Virus record (IMG/VR): IMGVR_UViG_3300007734_000575
Span: 1 to 32,035 of that record
From: a virus
Strand: one strand, 5' to 3'
DNA length: 32,035 bases
This document shows, in pieces, positions 7,157 to 15,338 of this stretch. Numbering within the stretch: the first letter of the stretch is position 1; every line of letters starts with the position of its first letter. Both the position numbers and the translations under genes were made by a program. The notes beneath the pieces are model-generated. The model had not been told where the DNA came from. It saw only the letters and a program-made list of their open reading frames with translations, and made no database searches.

Positions 7157-9024
7157 TGGCTAGGACAACAAATTCCGAATACATCAAAAACTATAGAGAT
7201 AAAATTGAACAATCTCGTCGTTGGCGAGAGCAAGAAAATTACGATGATTTGTGGACACGCATGATTGACATGTATCGTGGCAAACAATATAAAGTTCAAA
7301 CAGAAGAAGACAGACTTTTAGTTAATATGGCTTTTGCCACTATTAACGTAATTTCGCCAAGCGTCTCAGTTAACCATCCGAAAATTACAGTTAATGCTAA
7401 ACGTTATGAGGATGCTCCAAGAGCAATTGTTACAGAAGAAATTGTTAACTATTGGTGGAAACATTTTGAATGTCAAAAAGAGTTTCGCCGTGCAGTAAAA
7501 GACATGCTCATTGTTGGTCATGGTTGGGTTAAAACTGGTTATCGTTTTGTTGAAAAAGATGTTAACGAGTATGAAAGTTCTGACGAACTTGCATCAGCAG
7601 CACCTGAATCAATCACAGAATCTGATTTGGTTATAACAGAAGATAGACCATTTGTTGAACGCATTTCTCCTTTTGATGTTTTTGTTGACCCAGATGCAAC
7701 AAACATGTCTGATATTAAATGGATTGCTCAAAGGGTAAAACGTCATCTTAAAGAAGTCAAAAAAGATAAGAGATATAATGTTTCTGCAAGAAACGAAGCA
7801 TCTCCATCACATTATTCTAAATGGGGTGTAGATAGCAATAATGGAACTTTGCGTCCAAGGCGTTCAGAAGCAGAAGATGACTCGTATGTAGAAATTTGGG
7901 AATACTACGACATTGACCGTGGAAAAATGTCGGTGTTCTGTAATGGTGGAGACAAGTTCCTTGTTAATCCAATGGATATACCCTTTGCATTTGGTCATCC
8001 ATTTGTTATGTTGCGCAACTATGAAATCCCAGAATACTTTTACACAATGGGTGAATTAGAAGCAATTGAACCATTGCAACTTGAATTGAACCAAACTCGT
8101 ACACAGATGATGAATCATCGTAAACGGTTCTCACGCAAATGGCTGTATAAAGAATCAGCATTTGACGCTGATGGTCGTTCTGCACTTGAATCAGATGAAG
8201 ACAACGTAATGGTTCCAGTTATCTCTGATGAACCAATCAGTGGTGTAGTTGGACCAATGCCAGCAGTTATTAGCCCACCAGAGTTTTATAATCAGTCGGA
8301 ACTTATTTCGCAAGATATTGACCGTGTTTCTGGTTTGTCAGAATATCAGCGTGGTGGTTTGCCAGAGATTCGTCGTACAGCAACCGAAGCAGCAATCTCA
8401 CAAGATGCTGCCAACGCTAGGTCTTCGGATAAGTTGGCTATTATCGAGCGAGCAATCGCAGATTGCGCTCGCCGTCTAGTTATGCTTGCACAGCAATACA
8501 TGACTGGCGAACAGGCTGTGCGTGTTATTGGACAATCACAACAACCGGTATGGCTGAACTTTGACAGAGACTATTTGCAGGGTGAGTTTGACTTTGATGT
8601 TGAGGGTGGTTCAACTGCTCCAGTTAACGAGTCTTTCCGTCGTCAGATGGCTTTACAAGTTGTGGATGCTATGGCTCCTTTTGCTGGTGCTGGAATTGTG
8701 AATATGCCTAAGTTGGCTAATTATGTTTTGCAATATGGTTTTGGTATTCGGGATGCTGCTTCTTTTATTCAGGAACCACCTCCACCACCTCCAATGGCTC
8801 CAGAGCAAGGTAATCCACCACAGGGTCCACCGCCAGAACAGATGCCACCTCAAGGCCCTCCTCCTGGTCAACCAATGCCACAGGGTCTTCCTCCTGAAGC
8901 AATGGCTCAAGGCATGCCACCTACTGGTGGTATGGCGATGCCATCAAATATTCCGCCAGAAATATTGGCTCAACTTTTGGCTAATGGTGCTCCATTGCCA
9001 AATACGCAAACGGGACCTGCTTAA
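7156..9024 (+). CDS. portal protein
   Basis: The product has 622 residues. Portals form the dodecameric channel at the capsid vertex through which terminase packages DNA and to which the adaptor binds. It lies after TerL and before the scaffold and capsid genes, the canonical place. The long helical segment around LISQDIDRVSGLSEYQRG and RRTATEAAISQDAANARSSD, followed by ERAIADCARRLVMLAQQYM, is characteristic of the P22-like portal clip and stem region. The last 90 or so residues are Pro/Gly/Met-rich low complexity (PPPPPPMAPEQGNPPQGPPP), probably a flexible tail. It starts within the preceding stop. Confidence 0.9.
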   Translation: MARTTNSEYIKNYRDKIEQSRRWREQENYDDLWTRMIDMYRGKQYKVQTEEDRLLVNMAFATINVISPSVSVNHPKITVNAKRYEDAPRAIVTEEIVNYWWKHFECQKEFRRAVKDMLIVGHGWVKTGYRFVEKDVNEYESSDELASAAPESITESDLVITEDRPFVERISPFDVFVDPDATNMSDIKWIAQRVKRHLKEVKKDKRYNVSARNEASPSHYSKWGVDSNNGTLRPRRSEAEDDSYVEIWEYYDIDRGKMSVFCNGGDKFLVNPMDIPFAFGHPFVMLRNYEIPEYFYTMGELEAIEPLQLELNQTRTQMMNHRKRFSRKWLYKESAFDADGRSALESDEDNVMVPVISDEPISGVVGPMPAVISPPEFYNQSELISQDIDRVSGLSEYQRGGLPEIRRTATEAAISQDAANARSSDKLAIIERAIADCARRLVMLAQQYMTGEQAVRVIGQSQQPVWLNFDRDYLQGEFDFDVEGGSTAPVNESFRRQMALQVVDAMAPFAGAGIVNMPKLANYVLQYGFGIRDAASFIQEPPPPPPMAPEQGNPPQGPPPEQMPPQGPPPGQPMPQGLPPEAMAQGMPPTGGMAMPSNIPPEILAQLLANGAPLPNTQTGPA

Positions 9025-9073
9025 CAGGTAACGATAAATCCATAACTATAGAGCAACCCCTTGAAAGGACTCC

Positions 9074-9862
9074 ATGAGTGAAGTAGTAAGCAATGAATCA
9101 GTAGAAGAAGTTATCCCTGAGGCAGAAACCGAAGGACAAATAACTGAAGCGATTGAAGAAATTGAAAGTCTTAGTGAGCAGGAAATTGAAATGCTTCCTG
9201 TTGATGAGTTCGGAGAGAAGTATGTTTCCGTTCAGGTCAATGGTGAAGAAATTCAGGTTCCGCTTAAAGAGGCGCTTTCTGGATACCAGCGTCAAGCGGA
9301 CTATACCCGCAAGACACAGGAACTCAGTGAGCAAAAGCGACAGGTTCAGTTTGGTGCCGCTTTGCAAGAAGCCTTGCAAAACGACCCTAATGGAACACTT
9401 AGTTTGCTTTCTCAACATTATGGCACGGTACAACAACCTTCCGAAGAGGAAGAAATGTATATGGAGCCTTATGAGAAACAATACAAATTGTTGGACCAAA
9501 GACTTCAGGCTTTCGAAAAAACGAAAGCATTGGATGATTTGGAAAGAACAGTTTCGTCGCTTCAAACACGATACGGCTCTGACTTTGATGCCAATGAGGT
9601 TGTTTCCCGTGCTTTAGCAATGGGGTCATCTGATTTGGAAGCAGTTTACAAGCAAGTTGCGTTTGACAGAATTTATGAGGATGCTTCGGCTGTTCGTCAA
9701 ATCCGTGAGAAAAAAGCGGAAGAACAAACAAAGACCATCCAAGCAAAACGTCAAGCGTCTGTTGTGAGTGGAAGTGCCAAAGCAGTCAGTGCTGATGTAT
9801 CGGCAAAACCAATTACATCATTGCGAGATGCATTTGAGGCTGCAAAGCGTCAACATGCATAA
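9074..9862 (+). CDS. capsid scaffolding protein
   Basis: The product has 262 residues and lies directly before the major capsid gene. The N-terminus is strongly acidic (EEVIPEAETEGQITEAIEEIE). Then comes VNGEEIQVPLKEALSGYQRQ, leading to ADYTRKTQELSEQ, a signature region of many phage scaffolds. The C-terminal half is coiled-coil and ends in a basic tail (DAFEAAKRQ), as expected for coat-binding. A Shine-Dalgarno AAAGGA precedes the ATG. The 49 bases between portal and scaffold include an AGGTAACGAT element also seen elsewhere. Scaffolds guide procapsid assembly and then leave. Confidence 0.88.
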   Translation: MSEVVSNESVEEVIPEAETEGQITEAIEEIESLSEQEIEMLPVDEFGEKYVSVQVNGEEIQVPLKEALSGYQRQADYTRKTQELSEQKRQVQFGAALQEALQNDPNGTLSLLSQHYGTVQQPSEEEEMYMEPYEKQYKLLDQRLQAFEKTKALDDLERTVSSLQTRYGSDFDANEVVSRALAMGSSDLEAVYKQVAFDRIYEDASAVRQIREKKAEEQTKTIQAKRQASVVSGSAKAVSADVSAKPITSLRDAFEAAKRQHA

Positions 9863-9886
9863 CGCTTAACTTAGGGAGACAACAAT

Positions 9887-10825
9887 ATGGTCGCTGCAAA
9901 CAGCAACTTTGATAATCTATTAACAACAACCCTTGCGAATTACCGCAAGACTCTCACGGACAACGTATTTACTGCACGTCCGTTGACTTACACCCTTATG
10001 GAAAAGGGTCGCATTCGTATGCTTAACGGCGGTACGAAGATTGTTGAGCCACTCATTTACGGATTGAACGACACTGTCGGTTCGTACTCGGGTTATGACT
10101 CAATTGCGCTTACCCCACAAGAAGGCATCTCTGCTGCAGAGTTTGAATGGCGCCAGTACGCTGGCTCGATTTCAATCTCGGGTATTGAAGAGGCAAAGAA
10201 CAACGGAGACCAGGAAATCATCAACTTGTTGGAAGCAAAAATCATGCAGGCTGAAGAGTCCATGCGTGAAGGTTTCAACACGATGTTCTTCGGTGACGGA
10301 ACTGGTAACAGTTCAAAGAACTGGAACGGTCTTGGCAACTTGGTTGAATCCGGCAACACCGTTGGTGGTATTGACTCAAACACTTACACATGGTGGAAGT
10401 CAAAAGAAGAAAATACTGCAACTGCTTTGACTCTTGCACAAATGTCAAGTATGTATAACACTGTTTCGGTTGGTAATGACCACCCAGACACATTGTTGAC
10501 AACTCAACTTTTGTTTGAGAAGTACGAAGCATTGCTCCAACCAAATCTCCGTTACACGGACACCAAGACTGCAGATGCTGGATTCCAGAACCTGTTGTTC
10601 AAGGCTGCTCCAGTAATGTACGACACTGGTTGTGACACTGGCGTGTTCTACTTCCTTAACAGTAAGTACATCACTTTGGTTGGTCACTCGGATAAGTGGT
10701 TCTCACAGACCTCGTTTATCTCGCCAGAAGACACAGATGCACGCTATGCGCTCATTATGTGCTACGGAAACTTGACTGTACGTAATCGTGCAAAGCAAGG
10801 CAAACTGACCGCTAAGACAGCCTAA
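9887..10825 (+). CDS. major capsid protein
   Basis: The product has 312 residues, preceded by a strong GGGAGA Shine-Dalgarno. Position after the scaffold, and content (long helix EIINLLEAKIMQAEESMREG then NTMFFGDGTGNSSKNWNGLG; terminal strand YALIMCYGNLTVRNRAKQG), fit an HK97-fold coat protein. The helix followed by the GDGTG loop is typical of the spine helix entering the P-domain. Nothing suggests a cleaved prohead domain. This and the next gene are bounded downstream by a stem-loop, which would keep their expression high relative to the tail genes. Confidence 0.92.
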   Translation: MVAANSNFDNLLTTTLANYRKTLTDNVFTARPLTYTLMEKGRIRMLNGGTKIVEPLIYGLNDTVGSYSGYDSIALTPQEGISAAEFEWRQYAGSISISGIEEAKNNGDQEIINLLEAKIMQAEESMREGFNTMFFGDGTGNSSKNWNGLGNLVESGNTVGGIDSNTYTWWKSKEENTATALTLAQMSSMYNTVSVGNDHPDTLLTTQLLFEKYEALLQPNLRYTDTKTADAGFQNLLFKAAPVMYDTGCDTGVFYFLNSKYITLVGHSDKWFSQTSFISPEDTDARYALIMCYGNLTVRNRAKQGKLTAKTA

Positions 10826-10855
10826 GTTAACTACTAGAAACCAAGGAGAAATATT

Positions 10856-11278
10856 ATGCCACTATTAGCAAATGATACACAGGGTGCTCTCACACGCAAG
10901 CGTGTAGAGACATGGGCAGCAAAAGTAGAAAAGGTAACTGTTGTTGCCGCTACTGATGCAGCCACTGTTCAATCAGCAACAACTCTTGCTGCAGCAGGTC
11001 AAGTCATTTACACAATGACACCAACAGCAACACGCACATTGACTACGCCAACAGGCGCACAGTTGGGTGCAGCATTCACCGATGAAGCAGTTGGTTCATC
11101 GTTTGAGTTCACTGTTGTCAATGGTGCAGCAGCAACATACGCAGTCACATTGACTGCGGGTGCTTCTGGTGTAACTCTTGGCGGTGTAGCAGGAATGGCT
11201 ACTGTTGCAGCAGCATCATCAGCAACTTTTGTTGGTGTGTTCACTGCAGCAGATACGGTAACAATTTACCGCAAGTAA
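10856..11278 (+). CDS. head decoration/fibre-like protein
   Basis: The product has 140 residues with an AGGAGA Shine-Dalgarno. It is rich in Ala, Thr and Val with few charges in its C-terminal two thirds: GSSFEFTVVNGAAATYAVTL, then ASGVTLGGVAGMATVAAASS, then VTIYR. This pattern is an all-beta capsid decoration or short head-fibre domain seen next to coat genes in many phages. The first 30 residues are more polar and may attach to the capsid. Its place right after the coat gene supports a capsid surface role; the exact family is not identified. Confidence 0.7.
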   Translation: MPLLANDTQGALTRKRVETWAAKVEKVTVVAATDAATVQSATTLAAAGQVIYTMTPTATRTLTTPTGAQLGAAFTDEAVGSSFEFTVVNGAAATYAVTLTAGASGVTLGGVAGMATVAAASSATFVGVFTAADTVTIYRK

Positions 11279-11292
11279 GTAATTTGATTCGG

Positions 11293-11324
11293 TGGTGTGG
11301 GTGGCTTTTCAGTCCCCCACACCA
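11293..11324 (+). terminator. stem-loop after the capsid/decoration genes
   Basis: A perfect 9-bp stem (TGGTGTGGG at 11293-11301 with CCCACACCA at 11316-11324) closes a 14-base loop in the gap between the decoration gene and the next gene. The stem is followed by TCATTTCATTAATG, only weakly T-rich. It may be a leaky intrinsic terminator or a 3' stabilising hairpin that raises capsid mRNA relative to downstream genes. Confidence 0.6.
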
Positions 11325-11352
11325 TCATTTCATTAATGTTTAGGAGAACAAA

Positions 11353-11568
11353 ATGCCATACAACTATCGTCAATTAGATAATCATGCAAAAGCAACAAAG
11401 AAGTCTGGCACCGTTACGGCACCAGGATACATGAAGAACAGTTCAATGGGTGTTAAGCAAGACAAAAATTACAAGGTTCGCCCAACCTCTGGCAAGTCTG
11501 AAAACAATTCACCTAAGCACGAGCGCACAGAGGGAAAATCTGAACGCAGAATGGAATACGGAAAATAA
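11353..11568 (+). CDS. small basic disordered protein ending in MEYGK
   Basis: The product has 71 residues and an AGGAG Shine-Dalgarno. It is Lys/Ser/Asn-rich with no hydrophobic core and ends ERRMEYGK, echoing the KMMEYGK of the peptide at 4976. The gene follows the capsid stem-loop and sits just before another basic protein. Both could be packaged, DNA-associated head proteins, or bind RNA; this is inference only. No family is recognised. Confidence 0.55.
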   Translation: MPYNYRQLDNHAKATKKSGTVTAPGYMKNSSMGVKQDKNYKVRPTSGKSENNSPKHERTEGKSERRMEYGK

Positions 11569-11570
11569 TT

Positions 11571-11912
11571 ATGGCTTATATCCCAACCCCTAAGAAATAT
11601 CCAAAGTCTTCTTCGGCATCACGTCAAACTGGTGGTAAAGCAAAAGAAGGAATGCCAGGTGTTCGTGGAAGTGGCGAAGCCGCTTCTCGTGTTGGTCTTG
11701 GTCGTGCTACACCAGGTAATGGAAAACCAAAAGCAAAAACACCTGACTTCAAAGTTGGTGGTTCGTATCGTTCGGGTCGAACCATTCAAGGTGCAACAGG
11801 CACAAAGGCTCGTGTAAATCGTGGTGGTGCTGCTCGTGAGGGTATGGGCTCAACATCTGCAGGTAAGTTTGCACCAAAGAAGAAAGCACCTGTTAAGGGT
11901 TCAAAGTATTAA
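11571..11912 (+). CDS. basic Gly/Lys-rich disordered protein
   Basis: The product has 113 residues starting two bases after the upstream stop. It is rich in Gly, Lys, Arg, Ser and Pro, with almost no large hydrophobic residues; segments such as GRATPGNGKPKAKTP and FAPKKKAPVKGSKY would be unstructured and nucleic-acid binding. It pairs with the preceding basic protein between the head and connector genes, so a virion DNA-binding or head-interior role is conceivable. The competing frame at 11632 is hydrophobic and lacks a start signal. Confidence 0.55.
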   Translation: MAYIPTPKKYPKSSSASRQTGGKAKEGMPGVRGSGEAASRVGLGRATPGNGKPKAKTPDFKVGGSYRSGRTIQGATGTKARVNRGGAAREGMGSTSAGKFAPKKKAPVKGSKY

Positions 11913-11916
11913 GTAG

Positions 11917-11940
11917 GTAACAATTCAGTCTATTGGTATG
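11917..11940 (+). promoter_or_regulatory. leader motif GTAAC-N8-CTATTGGT abutting a start codon
   Basis: GTAAC, eight bases, then CTATTGGT directly touches the ATG of the next gene. The same words with identical spacing touch the ATG at 16719. There is no purine-rich Shine-Dalgarno at the usual distance in either place. It may be an alternative ribosome entry or promoter element; the function is unknown. Confidence 0.4.
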
Positions 11941-12153
11941 AACCAATCGGCGAAACTTGCTCATACTCTATACGGGGAGCCAACTACTAAGCACTCCCGT
12001 CTTGCCCATGCAGAAGGCGCACGCCTTGCTGCTCCATCAGGTCCATATATCGGACGTAATCGTTGCACAGCCAACGATGATACATGTGAGGGTCCTAAAG
12101 CCCGTGGGACAGATTTCTGTATCGGACATCTAAGAAATAAGGGTCAGGCTTAA
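11938..12153 (+). CDS. small Cys/His cluster protein
   Basis: The product has 71 residues. Its C-terminal half carries Cys43, Cys50, Cys61 and His64 (RCTANDDTCEGPKARGTDFC, then IGH), a likely zinc-binding site of the treble-clef or short finger kind. The N-terminal half is polar with several His residues. It sits between the head genes and the connector, with its stop overlapping the adaptor start (TAATG). The start codon abuts the CTATTGGT leader motif rather than a Shine-Dalgarno. Similar Cys-rich miniproteins occur near the head-tail genes of aquatic and actinobacterial phages; the function is unknown. Confidence 0.6.
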   Translation: MNQSAKLAHTLYGEPTTKHSRLAHAEGARLAAPSGPYIGRNRCTANDDTCEGPKARGTDFCIGHLRNKGQA

Positions 12154-12842
12154 TGGCTATAACACTCACAACATTACGTTCACAGGTTCGTGACATGTCC
12201 GACCTTGATGAAGTGGATTTGAGTGACGCTGTTATTGACCAGTTTGCTCGTGAAGGCTTTCAACGCATTTATGCGTTAGAACGCCGTTGGCCCATTCTCC
12301 AAGAAACATATACATTTAATACAGTCGCTAATCAACGTGAGTACACAATATCTACAATTGGGGATATTCGAGAAATCATTTCTGTGGTAGATACGTCTAC
12401 TCAGGGTGCCAGACTAACCTTGATTGATTACAACGATGCTGAGGGTATTTGGCTTGGCAACTTGGATGTTGCCAGCCGACCATACTTTTATAGTTTTTGG
12501 GACAAAAAAATACAGTTGTGGGCTAAACCAGACATTGTGTATTCGATGACTGTTCGTGCTTTCCGTAATCCTGTTTATACTTGGCTAACGAACATTACAG
12601 AAAGTATTGACCTTGATGAATGGTTTCATGCCATTCTGCCTTACTTTGTGCTTGCTCGTGTATATCAGCGTCAAGAAGACTCTGACCTTGCAAATATGTA
12701 TCTTAAATCTTTTGAAGAGGGTGTTGCTCTTGCTCGTCGTGACTTGATGAAAGCATCAAGTGCACAACCGGTTGTTATGTCTGGTGGAAAACAGTATCCA
12801 ACTATGAAGCGTTGGTTGCAGACTCTTGGTAGGACTTTATAA
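12153..12842 (+). CDS. head-tail adaptor, P22 gp4-like / tubular A-like
   Basis: The product has 229 residues. It begins with a helical region (TLRSQVRDMSDLDEVDLSDA followed by FAREGFQRIYALERRWP), passes through beta strands (YTISTIGDIREIISVV) and ends with a helical domain (DEWFHAILPYFVLARVYQRQ, EDSDLANMYLKSFEEGV). This order fits podoviral adaptor proteins (P22 gp4, T7 gp11 type) that bind beneath the portal. It is immediately followed by the nozzle gene, as in those phages, with TAATG coupling at both ends. It supports a short-tailed virion. Confidence 0.8.
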   Translation: MAITLTTLRSQVRDMSDLDEVDLSDAVIDQFAREGFQRIYALERRWPILQETYTFNTVANQREYTISTIGDIREIISVVDTSTQGARLTLIDYNDAEGIWLGNLDVASRPYFYSFWDKKIQLWAKPDIVYSMTVRAFRNPVYTWLTNITESIDLDEWFHAILPYFVLARVYQRQEDSDLANMYLKSFEEGVALARRDLMKASSAQPVVMSGGKQYPTMKRWLQTLGRTL

Positions 12843-14449
12843 TGGTTCAAGTTCTTATTGAACGTCGTGATGATTTTACTGGTGGTTTAAATCTTCGTGC
12901 TGACCAATTTCAGTTGGCTAACAATGAGTCTCCTGACATGTTGAACATGGAGATTGACCCTCGTGGTGGTTTGTTTACTCGTGGAGCATTTAGAGATATT
13001 AATTCCACTGCTGTGTCTGGTACTTGGGCTCCTAGGCGTTTAACTTGGTTTAAAGGTTCGTCACAGTATTTGATGTTGACTACAGCAACATCTGTTTATA
13101 CTTCTACTGGAACAGATTTTACAAGACTTGATTTTGGGTCGGGTACTCCTGTTGTGTCTGCAAGCACAAATGGTTCATCGTTAGCCCAGTGGGGCGACAC
13201 GATGTATATGACTACTGGTCAGGCTGGTGTTGCTTCTTATAAGTGGAAAGTTGGCGATACTTATGCAACTGCTTTAACTGCTAGTGGTCCTACTTGGCAG
13301 GCTTATGCAAGTCCTGTTGGTGGTTATATGCCTAAAGCCGAACTTGCTATTCAGCATACAAACAAAATGTTTGTTGCATACACAAAAGAAGATGGGACTG
13401 TTTATCCCAATAGACTTCGTTGGTCTCATGAAGGTTTACCTACTGATTGGCTTGCTGCAGATTATATTGATTTCAATGGTGGTGGTAATGGCATAACTGG
13501 TTTGGCTGTTGTTGCTGGACATCTTGTTATTTTTAAACCACAGGCTGTTTATGTTTTGTTTGGTTATGACTCAACTGACCATCAGGTCGTTGAGTTATCT
13601 TCTAGTCTCGGTGCAGACAGTCCATCATATGTTGCACAGTCCGAACAGGGTGTATATTTTTATGTTCATGCTAAAGGATTATTTTATTATAATGGAAATA
13701 CAGTTGTTGACTTATTCCAAAATCTAAAAGCAATGTATCCGCTTGGATACATTAATAGTAGTTATGACGAAAAAGTTACCGTATCCTATGTTGCTCGTCG
13801 TGTTTGGTTGAGTATTCCTTATTCAACTGGTGCTCCAGCAACTGAGGCAACTATTAATCTTATTTATGACCCAAGTATTACTGCTAATGGTTCTTGGACA
13901 AAAGTTTCTTCTGGTGATGGTTATGGTCTTGTTGGTGGAACAGATTTTAAAACTACTGCTGGTATTGCCGTACCATTGATGATTCATCCAACTAAACCCC
14001 GTGTGTTAGAAATTGAAATTTATTCTAGCGAGACAGATTTGATTGCTGGTACTGAAACAAATTTTGATTCTTATTATCGTACTGGTTGGGTTGATGGAAA
14101 CAACTATTCTATGAAAAAAATGTTTCGTAGACCAGATTTGGTTCTTAAACAGGTTGATACTCAACGTACTTTGAATATTAAAGTTTTTCATAATTTTGAA
14201 GAAGCAATTGGTAATGAGCGTAAAAGTATTGACATAATTTTACCACCTTCTGCTAGCGGTGGTTTGTGGGGAACAATGCGTTGGGGAACTGGAACTTGGG
14301 GTGTTGTTGCACAAGGTGCACAAGTTATTCGTGGTTCCAATCTTGGTTTGGCTCGTTCTGTGCAATTATTGTTTACTGGTCCTGCAGGTGGAGAATGGGG
14401 ATTAGACAGTATTGCTTATAAATATAATAATCGAAAGGTTACTGGATAA
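12842..14449 (+). CDS. tail nozzle / stabilisation protein, P22 gp10-like
   Basis: The product has 535 residues, almost entirely beta. It begins DDFTGGLNLRADQFQLANNE and SPDMLNMEIDPRGGLFTRGA, the classic opening of podoviral nozzle proteins. It continues through propeller-like repeats (RLTWFKGSSQYLMLTTATSV; LRWSHEGLPTDWLAADYIDF; AVVAGHLVIFKPQAVYVLFG). Such proteins form the hexameric tip tube below the adaptor and attach fibres. Its start overlaps the adaptor stop by one base and its stop overlaps the next start by one base. Confidence 0.85.
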   Translation: MVQVLIERRDDFTGGLNLRADQFQLANNESPDMLNMEIDPRGGLFTRGAFRDINSTAVSGTWAPRRLTWFKGSSQYLMLTTATSVYTSTGTDFTRLDFGSGTPVVSASTNGSSLAQWGDTMYMTTGQAGVASYKWKVGDTYATALTASGPTWQAYASPVGGYMPKAELAIQHTNKMFVAYTKEDGTVYPNRLRWSHEGLPTDWLAADYIDFNGGGNGITGLAVVAGHLVIFKPQAVYVLFGYDSTDHQVVELSSSLGADSPSYVAQSEQGVYFYVHAKGLFYYNGNTVVDLFQNLKAMYPLGYINSSYDEKVTVSYVARRVWLSIPYSTGAPATEATINLIYDPSITANGSWTKVSSGDGYGLVGGTDFKTTAGIAVPLMIHPTKPRVLEIEIYSSETDLIAGTETNFDSYYRTGWVDGNNYSMKKMFRRPDLVLKQVDTQRTLNIKVFHNFEEAIGNERKSIDIILPPSASGGLWGTMRWGTGTWGVVAQGAQVIRGSNLGLARSVQLLFTGPAGGEWGLDSIAYKYNNRKVTG

Positions 14450-14730
14450 TGGCTATTACTATTCCAAATACATTTGTTGATGCATCTATTGCTCAGGCTT
14501 CTGAAGTTAATGGAAACTTTACGGCTGTAAAAAATTTTGTTGATGCATTACAAGCAGGCACAGGTTTTACTGCTGGTGCTATTCCTGCTGCGGCTTTGGC
14601 AACAAATTCGATTACTGCAATAAAAATTACTGATGGTGTTGTCTCTTATGCAAAACTTGACTCTGCCGATGTTCCCAATGGTCTTGCTGTTACTGACCAA
14701 ATTGTTTTGGGGAGTCAAATATTCTCATGA
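14449..14730 (+). CDS. small fibre/collar-type protein
   Basis: The product has 93 residues. It opens MAITIPNTFVDASIAQASEV followed by NGNFTAVKNFVDALQAG, an N-terminal pattern repeatedly found on phage fibre and collar proteins; the rest is Ala/Thr-rich (AGAIPAAALATNSITAIKI). It lies right after the nozzle gene and overlaps both neighbours by a few bases (TAATG and ATGA). It probably attaches to or extends the tail tip. It is much shorter than a full fibre, so it may form only a base segment. Confidence 0.7.
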   Translation: MAITIPNTFVDASIAQASEVNGNFTAVKNFVDALQAGTGFTAGAIPAAALATNSITAIKITDGVVSYAKLDSADVPNGLAVTDQIVLGSQIFS

Positions 14731-14906
14731 TTGAGCCACTGTCAATTCCTGCTGTAACAACACTTAAGTCTACGGATGCTATTGCTATTCGTCAGATTGT
14801 GTCTGCGTTGATTCAGGCTGTTGATTCGTTGCGTAGGGATGTTGAAGCATTGAAGGTTTCCTCAAAGAGTAAACCTTCTTACGATAAGTATGGAGTGAAA
14901 CGCTAA
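14727..14906 (+). CDS. 59-residue helical peptide
   Basis: A short gene fills the space between the collar protein and the next virion gene. Its ATG overlaps the previous stop (ATGA) and its stop overlaps the next start (TAATG), which is strong contextual support. It reads MIEPLSIPAVTTLKSTDAIA, then a helical segment IRQIVSALIQAVDSLRRDVE with heptad spacing, and ends with a basic tail (KSKPSYDKYGVKR). A small coiled-coil virion component or chaperone is plausible. No family is recognised. Confidence 0.65.
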   Translation: MIEPLSIPAVTTLKSTDAIAIRQIVSALIQAVDSLRRDVEALKVSSKSKPSYDKYGVKR

Positions 14907-15337
14907 TGGCATATAATCCAGCAGCATACGAGGCACGTCGTCGTGGATACATGAATGATTATGCATCTACTGGTGCAATGAATGCGTATACACAGTTCCT
15001 TTCTCAACAACGTGGTCAAAGAGATTTAGCAAACATGTATAAGCAGTATGACAAGGCTGCTCCTCAGGTTGTTGCTGGTTATGGTCGTCGTAATTTAAAC
15101 TCTGCAAATATTAAGAGTGGTGCATTTGGTCAAGGTCTACAAGAGTTTGCTGCCGACCGAGTTGCCAACACTGCTCAAGCAGAGCAAGGGTTGGCTCAAC
15201 AGAACGCTGGTTACGATTTGTCTAATCGGCAATTGGGTGATAGATATCAGCAAAGTTTGACTGATTTGGAAGCAGAGAAAGCACAACAGATTGAGCAGGA
15301 TGCTCAGGAACTAATGAAGGTAAGGGCGGGTTACTAA
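14906..15337 (+). CDS. Gln/Ala-rich helical internal virion protein candidate
   Basis: The product has 143 residues, largely helical and rich in Gln, Ala, Tyr and Arg (YEARRRGYMNDYAS; LANMYKQYDKAAPQVVAGYG; LEAEKAQQIEQDAQELMKVR). It has no membrane segment and no catalytic motif. The gene follows the nozzle/collar block and precedes more Gln-rich proteins and the giant protein. In podoviruses this segment of the genome encodes internal or ejection proteins (P22 gp7/gp20/gp16, T7 gp14-gp16). Assignment rests on position and composition. Confidence 0.6.
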   Translation: MAYNPAAYEARRRGYMNDYASTGAMNAYTQFLSQQRGQRDLANMYKQYDKAAPQVVAGYGRRNLNSANIKSGAFGQGLQEFAADRVANTAQAEQGLAQQNAGYDLSNRQLGDRYQQSLTDLEAEKAQQIEQDAQELMKVRAGY

Positions 15338-15338
15338 T

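Noticed and set aside
6930-7163. 77-residue frame overlapping the single-pass membrane protein
   Set aside because: The frame at 6941-7156 has a membrane helix, coiled-coil and precise TAATG coupling to the portal gene.
4534-9052. ACTATAG words before 4544 and 9074 resembling a T7 promoter core
   Set aside because: Only 7-8 bases match, the rest of the promoter is absent, the word also occurs inside the portal gene, and no phage RNA polymerase is visible.
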